Assembly (NCBI GenBank): GCA_903896585.1
Contig: CAITYI010000351.1
Location: forward strand, 1 to 26,414
Reading direction: 5' to 3'
DNA length: 26,414 nt
From: an uncultured bacterium
GTDB lineage: Bacteria; Actinomycetota; Actinomycetes; S36-B12
Shown: piece after piece, positions 22,431 to 26,414 of the stretch
Layout of the letters: every line of letters starts with the position of its first letter
Numbering within the stretch: the stretch's first letter is position 1
Program-made: the position numbers and the translations under genes
The notes under the pieces: generated by a model
What the model was told of the DNA's origin: nothing
What the model saw: only the letters and a program-made list of their open reading frames with translations
Database searches by the model: none

Positions 22431-23135
22431 GTGACACTTCCCACCCGCAAATCGGGGTCAATACCCGGGGCAACCGTGGCTCGATTGCCCGTGTATCACC
22501 GGGTCTTGGCCGACATGGCCACCGAGGGTGTGACCACGGTGTCCAGTGAAGAACTTGCGGTTGCATGTGGCGTTACTTCGGCGAAGCTACGCAAGGATCT
22601 CTCCCACCTAGGATCTTATGGAACCCGTGGAGTTGGTTACGACGTCACTTTCTTGACCTACCAGATTGCTCGAGAGTTGGGCATCACCAAATCCCGCGGC
22701 CTGGTCATTATCGGCATGGGAAATCTTGGTCGCGCACTTGCTTCATATCGAGCATTTGCTGAGCGGGGCTTCCATGTAGTCGCCGTCATGGATCGGGACC
22801 CATCCATTATTGGAACACCTATTCGGGTGGGTAGTGTCAAATTGAAAGTCCTTCCGGTCACCGAACTGGGTTCGGTTATCGCGGGGTCCGATGCCCAAAT
22901 TGGCGTGATCACCACACCGGCGGAGGCTGCCCAGGAAATCGCCGACCATATGGTGGCTTCAGGGCTGATCAGCATTTTGAACTTTGCCCCCATTGTGCTC
23001 AACGTCCCGGAGTCGGTAGAGGTTCGCAAGGTTGACCTAGCGGTTGAACTGCAAATACTCGCCTTCCATGAGCACCTGCAGAGTGAACGAGATGAACAAG
23101 GTTCACCTCATCTACTCAGGGCGGGTATTGCATGA
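22431..23135 (+). CDS. rex: Redox-sensing transcriptional repressor Rex
   Basis: Rex senses the NADH/NAD+ ratio and represses respiratory and fermentation genes when NADH is low. The 234-residue protein has an N-terminal winged helix (RLPVYHRVLADM..., LAVACGVTSAKLRKDLSHLGSYGTRGVGY spanning about residues 18-70) and a Rossmann NAD-binding core starting at VIIGMGNLGRALASY. The C-terminal part contains NFAPIVLNVPE and the domain-swapped helix VDLAVELQILAFHE. The start is GTG, with GAGG 11-14 nt upstream. Its TGA overlaps the next ATG (ATGA), so it is co-translated with the SUMT/HemD fusion. In Streptomyces and relatives rex is followed by hemA and hemC, which are absent here. Confidence 0.95.
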   Translation: MTLPTRKSGSIPGATVARLPVYHRVLADMATEGVTTVSSEELAVACGVTSAKLRKDLSHLGSYGTRGVGYDVTFLTYQIARELGITKSRGLVIIGMGNLGRALASYRAFAERGFHVVAVMDRDPSIIGTPIRVGSVKLKVLPVTELGSVIAGSDAQIGVITTPAEAAQEIADHMVASGLISILNFAPIVLNVPESVEVRKVDLAVELQILAFHEHLQSERDEQGSPHLLRAGIA

Positions 23136-24883
23136 GCAAGCCCATCGAAAATTCGTCCACCCAAAACTCCACAAAGGCAGAAAACGTGAGCACACCAGTA
23201 AAGAAGGATCAAGCGAGCAAGGCAGCGACGGCAAAGAAAGTTATTGCGGCTGTTCCAGACCTTGTGTCGGTGGATGTTCAACCAACCCCGCCGCGAAAGA
23301 AGCCGGCAATTGGCACGATCGTATTCGTAGCAGCAGGTCCAGGTGATCCTGAGCTGTTGACAGTGCGCTCAGTTTCCATGCTGCAAAAAGCTGGTGCGGT
23401 GATCACCGATGTATCTGCCATTGAGGTAGCAGAAGCACATGTCGCTTTCGAAAAGATCGTGGTAGCCATAGATTCAGAGGAAAATCCACTGGGCGCGGCC
23501 GACACGGTTAAGTTGGCATTGGAACACGCTCGGGAACACGAACTGGTGGTACGCCTGGTATTGGGTGATCCGATCGTGCAAGGCACCTTGGTACCAGAAA
23601 TTTCCATACTTCGGCGATCACATGCCCACTTTGAAATTGTTCCCGGTGTCAGCGAGATCACGGGCATCCCAGCATTCGCCGGCTTTAACCTCACCGGAGG
23701 CAAGGCCACAGAGGTGCGAGTGCTGGATGCAGCGGACAGCACGATTCCCTGGGAGCAATTGGGTGACCCACGCGCCACGCTGGTTTTCCCACAGGGCGGC
23801 GAAAGTGTGACGACTATTGCAGAGGCACTCATCAAGGCTGGCCGTGATCCAGAAACACCGATCGCGATTACTCGAAACGGCAGTACCGTTGATCAACGCA
23901 CCACGGTTGCGACACTAGCGAGCATTGCCGGTGTGCTGAAAGCGGCTAAGGAAAGCGGACCCGGGTTTGTTGTGGTCGGCGAAGTAATTGATCAACGCGA
24001 AAAGTACAACTGGTTTGAAAAGAAGGAACTTGTTGGTTGGCGGGTGCTGATTCCACGCACCCAAGACAACACCGCGGAAATGATTCAAGTTTTGCGTGCC
24101 CATGGTGCAATTCCCAAGGAGGTGGCCACCATTTCGGTCGAACCTCCACGAACACCGCAGCAAATGGATCGGGCGGTCAACGGTTTGGTGACCGGGCGCT
24201 ACGCATGGGTTGGTTTCACATCGGTCAATGCAGTTCGCTCCATTCGCGAAAAACTGGAGGAGTATGGCCTAGATGCCCGATCGCTGTCGGGTCTGAAGGT
24301 GGCAGCCGTAGGCGCCGCCACCGTGGATGCCCTCGTCGAGTTTGGCGTCAAGCCAGATCTGATCCCCGATGGGGATCAAAACACCGCGGCACTAACCGAA
24401 GAATGGCCTCCCTATGACTCCTTGATGGATCCCATTAACAAGGTGTTCCTGCCACGGGCAGATATTTCTACCGACACCCTCGTGGCCGGGTTGACCGACT
24501 TGGGCTGGGAAGTGGAAGACATCACGGCCTTCCGAACCGTTCGGGCTGCACCACCACCCGCGGCAACCCGCGAGGCCATTAAAACCGGAGGCTTTGATGC
24601 CGTGCTCTTCACATCAAGTAGCACGGTGCGCAACTTGGTGGGTATTGCAGGTAAGCCCCATGCAACAACGGTGGTGGCATGCATTGGACCACAGACGGCA
24701 AAAACTGCGCTCGAGCATGGACTGCGCGTCGATGTCCTCGCGGAGATCAACACGCCCCTCGCACTCGTTGATGCGCTTTCGGTGTATGCCGAAAAACTAC
24801 GAGATGCATCACTAGAAGCTGGCGAAAGTTTGTGGCGTCCGAGTCGCAAGCGCCCGGTAGCCCGTCGCAAGGCGAGTAAGTAG
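23132..24883 (+). CDS. hemD: SUMT-like/uroporphyrinogen-III synthase fusion (HemD)
   Basis: The 583-residue protein has three parts. Residues 1-58 are a Lys/Ala/Ser-rich extension. Residues about 60-285 form a tetrapyrrole-methylase-like (CobA/SUMT) domain with AAGPGDPELLTVRS and LVLGDPIVQG, the latter replacing the active RLKGGDPF motif, and VPGVSEITGIPAF. Residues about 310-560 form the HemD domain, with RVLIPRTQDNTAEM, WVGFTSVNAVRSI, AVGAATVDAL and FTSSSTVRNLVG. HemD cyclises hydroxymethylbilane to uroporphyrinogen III. The fusion and degenerate methylase motif match M. tuberculosis Rv0511, so methylase activity is doubtful. It overlaps rex by 4 nt. Confidence 0.9.
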   Translation: MSKPIENSSTQNSTKAENVSTPVKKDQASKAATAKKVIAAVPDLVSVDVQPTPPRKKPAIGTIVFVAAGPGDPELLTVRSVSMLQKAGAVITDVSAIEVAEAHVAFEKIVVAIDSEENPLGAADTVKLALEHAREHELVVRLVLGDPIVQGTLVPEISILRRSHAHFEIVPGVSEITGIPAFAGFNLTGGKATEVRVLDAADSTIPWEQLGDPRATLVFPQGGESVTTIAEALIKAGRDPETPIAITRNGSTVDQRTTVATLASIAGVLKAAKESGPGFVVVGEVIDQREKYNWFEKKELVGWRVLIPRTQDNTAEMIQVLRAHGAIPKEVATISVEPPRTPQQMDRAVNGLVTGRYAWVGFTSVNAVRSIREKLEEYGLDARSLSGLKVAAVGAATVDALVEFGVKPDLIPDGDQNTAALTEEWPPYDSLMDPINKVFLPRADISTDTLVAGLTDLGWEVEDITAFRTVRAAPPPAATREAIKTGGFDAVLFTSSSTVRNLVGIAGKPHATTVVACIGPQTAKTALEHGLRVDVLAEINTPLALVDALSVYAEKLRDASLEAGESLWRPSRKRPVARRKASK

Positions 24884-24889
24884 TTAATC

Positions 24890-25540
24890 GTGGCAAAAAC
24901 TAGTGAGCACACAACCGTTCACCTGCTGCGCCATGGTGAGGTTTACAACCCCGACGGCGTCCTTTACGGTCGCCTGCCTGGGTTCTTTCTCAGTGATCTT
25001 GGTCACGAAATGGCGGAGCGAGCCGCGGTAGCTCTTGCCGATCGCGATATCGCCACCGTCGTTTCTTCACCCATGGAGCGCGCTCAACAAACTGCAACAC
25101 CGATTGCTGGCCGTCATAACCTCGATATTGTCACGAACGCCGATCTTATCGAGGCGGACAATGTATTTGAGGGCAAGCGGGTGAGCGTCGGAGATGGTGT
25201 TCTCAAGCAACCACAAGCATGGCGGCATTTGTGGAATCCATTCACCCCTTCGTGGGGCGAGCCTTATCAGGTTGTTGCAGATCGCATGCAACAAGCGATC
25301 GATGCGGCGCGACTGGGGGCTCCGGGTCGCGAGTCGGTCTTGGTCAGTCACCAACTGCCGATCTGGATTTCTCGGCTCAACGCCGAAAAGCGCAGGCTGT
25401 GGCACGACCCTCGATCACGTCAATGCACCCTCGCCTCCATCACATCTTTGACCTACGAAGACGATGACCTGGTGGCCATCACTTACACGGAGCCTTCACG
25501 AGACCTACTGGAGAAGGCGAGCAAGATCGCTGGCGCTTAG
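24890..25540 (+). CDS. Histidine phosphatase family protein (phosphoglycerate-mutase-like)
   Basis: The 216-residue protein has the branch 1 pattern: the phosphohistidine motif LLRHGEVYN (R14, H15, G16, E17), the second Arg/Glu region VVSSPMERAQQTA, and the C-terminal VLVSHQLPIWISRL containing the second His. It lies 6 bp after hemD and 9 bp before the thioredoxin gene on the same strand, as in M. tuberculosis Rv0525. The role is unknown, but this conserved position before cytochrome c maturation genes suggests a shared operon. It starts with GTG. Confidence 0.88.
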   Translation: MAKTSEHTTVHLLRHGEVYNPDGVLYGRLPGFFLSDLGHEMAERAAVALADRDIATVVSSPMERAQQTATPIAGRHNLDIVTNADLIEADNVFEGKRVSVGDGVLKQPQAWRHLWNPFTPSWGEPYQVVADRMQQAIDAARLGAPGRESVLVSHQLPIWISRLNAEKRRLWHDPRSRQCTLASITSLTYEDDDLVAITYTEPSRDLLEKASKIAGA

Positions 25541-25549
25541 CATTGCTAT

Positions 25550-26131
25550 ATGCGCCGCCGAATCGTCCACATCGCGATATTTCTGGGCGCTGGGGCGTTG
25601 GCGATAACCGGTTGCTCCGCAGATCCTGCAACCGACGCAGGCTTTGTATCTGGCGACGGCTCGGTCACAATTCTCGATCCGGATGCCCGGTTACCAGCAC
25701 CCGTAGTCAGTGGCACCAACCTAGAAGGCCAACAGCTGAGTACCGCCGATTTCTCCGGCGAAATCATTGTGTTAAACGTGTGGGCATCTTGGTGTGCGCC
25801 GTGTCGAGCTGAGGCACCAGCACTTGAAGCGGTGGCGGCAGAGTATGCAGATCAGGGGGTGCAGTTAATTGGACTCAACACCCGAGACTCAAATGCCTCC
25901 GCGATTAATTTCATTAAGAACTACGGTGTGAGTTTTCCATCAATTGTTGATACCGATGGCCGACTGCAACTGCTCTTCAATGACACCCTGCCTCCACAAG
26001 CGATTCCTTCCACAATCGTGATTGATCAGGGTGGCAAGGTTGCAGCCCGAGCACTTGGAGCAGTTGATTCCTCGACTTTGAGTGCGATCGTGGACCAACT
26101 TAAGTCGGAAAGTGCCGTCCCGAATGGGTGA
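25550..26131 (+). CDS. TlpA/ResA-like thiol-disulfide lipoprotein (cytochrome c maturation)
   Basis: The 193-residue protein has a lipoprotein signal: MRRRIVHIAIFLGAGALAIT then GC at C22 (lipobox AITGC), so the mature protein is tethered outside the membrane. The thioredoxin domain follows, with the active site WASWCAPC (C82, C85), a central NTRDSN insert and the cis-Pro in AIPSTIVID. ResA-type proteins reduce apocytochrome c thiols before heme attachment. Its stop overlaps the start of ccdA, which supplies the electrons, and Rv0526-Rv0527 are the same pair. The ATG has no strong ribosome site. Confidence 0.92.
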   Translation: MRRRIVHIAIFLGAGALAITGCSADPATDAGFVSGDGSVTILDPDARLPAPVVSGTNLEGQQLSTADFSGEIIVLNVWASWCAPCRAEAPALEAVAAEYADQGVQLIGLNTRDSNASAINFIKNYGVSFPSIVDTDGRLQLLFNDTLPPQAIPSTIVIDQGGKVAARALGAVDSSTLSAIVDQLKSESAVPNG

Positions 26132-26414
26132 CATCGGTTCAATTGTTACCAGCGGGTCTCTCCTGTTGGCTATTCCGATTGCATTTGCCGCGGGTATTAT
26201 TGCCTTCCTCAGCCCATGTGTTCTACCCCTTGCGCCCGGTTATGTCAGCTATATCACCGGGCTCACCGGGGCGGAACTATCAGAAGGTAAAAAGGGGCGG
26301 GTGCTAGCGGGCAGCCTGTTATTTGTCCTTGGGTTCAGTGTGGTTTTTGTCTCCTATGGAGCACTGTTTGGTGGAATCGGTTCAGTTCTCCTGGAGTATG
26401 CGGACTGGATCAAC
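26124..26414 (+). CDS. ccdA: CcdA cytochrome c biogenesis membrane protein (partial, 3' end outside window)
   Basis: ATG 26124 lies inside the tlpA end, giving an 8-nt overlap, and the frame is open to the window edge (97 codons visible). The sequence has the CcdA/DsbD-beta pattern: a first transmembrane helix IPIAFAAGIIAFLSPCVLPL with the redox-active Cys in SPCVLPL, then PGYVSYITGL, a charged loop, and a second helix (AGSLLFVLGFSVVFVSYGAL). CcdA carries reducing power from cytoplasmic thioredoxin across the membrane to ResA-like partners. The second conserved Cys lies beyond the edge. Confidence 0.92.
   Translation, partial: MGDIGSIVTSGSLLLAIPIAFAAGIIAFLSPCVLPLAPGYVSYITGLTGAELSEGKKGRVLAGSLLFVLGFSVVFVSYGALFGGIGSVLLEYADWIN

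Noticed and set aside
1..26414. CRISPR arrays, insertion sequences, prophage genes, rRNA and tRNA genes
   Set aside because: No spaced repeats of CRISPR type, transposase or integrase motifs, or RNA-gene structures were recognised; the repeats found are short and local.

Overview
The window looks like a chromosomal segment of an actinobacterium (Actinomycetota) of moderate G+C. The evidence is a gene set shared with Mycobacterium and Streptomyces: a BldC-type small DNA-binding protein next to the 32-residue ribosomal protein bS22, a Ppx/GppA - sugar isomerase - ProC - BldC - bS22 - acyltransferase - SerB1-like order matching the M. tuberculosis Rv0496-Rv0505c neighbourhood, a Rex - HemD - phosphatase - thioredoxin - CcdA order matching Rv0511 and Rv0525-Rv0527, and a CadI-type glyoxalase. 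Genes are tightly packed with ATGA overlaps, and several usual neighbours are absent (disA, galE, hemA/hemC/hemB/hemL). This fits a compact, possibly aquatic genome, but the lineage is an inference.

Layout. 1-262: tail of a BacNav-like voltage-gated ion channel. 285-1174: divergent arsR and arsI/cadI pair with a clear operator. 1212-7222: a block of exported proteins: an AOC/dirigent-like secreted barrel, a pepsin-fold aspartic-protease-like protein (apparently using an ATT start) in an operon with a Tat-exported Cys-type sulfatase, an exported acetolactate decarboxylase, and an exported PQQ-type sugar dehydrogenase. Between the sulfatase and the decarboxylase lies a 422-bp convergent gap with a G-quadruplex motif and several strong hairpins. 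7219-10998: genome maintenance (MutY, a membrane-anchored protein, RadA, a Cys-rich conserved protein), without disA. 11157-18031: Ppx/GppA phosphatase, a CtpE-like P-type ATPase, sugar isomerase, TetR regulator, ProC and AcuC, mostly overlapping or closely spaced. 18203-19384: bldC, bS22 and an acyltransferase. 19401-22260: HAD hydrolase, acyl-CoA ligase, and a glutaredoxin-like protein preceded by a repeat-encoded leader peptide. 22431-26414: Rex redox repressor, SUMT-like/HemD fusion, histidine phosphatase, then the cytochrome c maturation genes tlpA/resA-like and ccdA, which runs off the right edge.

The right half combines redox sensing (Rex), tetrapyrrole synthesis (HemD) and cytochrome c assembly (thioredoxin, CcdA), consistent with one respiratory gene neighbourhood. 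The left half is a secretory block likely concerned with extracellular sulfated, peptide or sugar substrates. No mobile element, CRISPR array, tRNA or rRNA gene was found. The less ordinary signals are the ATT start, the short non-coding repeat arrays in front of several genes (1834-1875, 11054-11101, 18454-18499, 21992-22021), the structured convergent gap, and the missing conserved neighbours.
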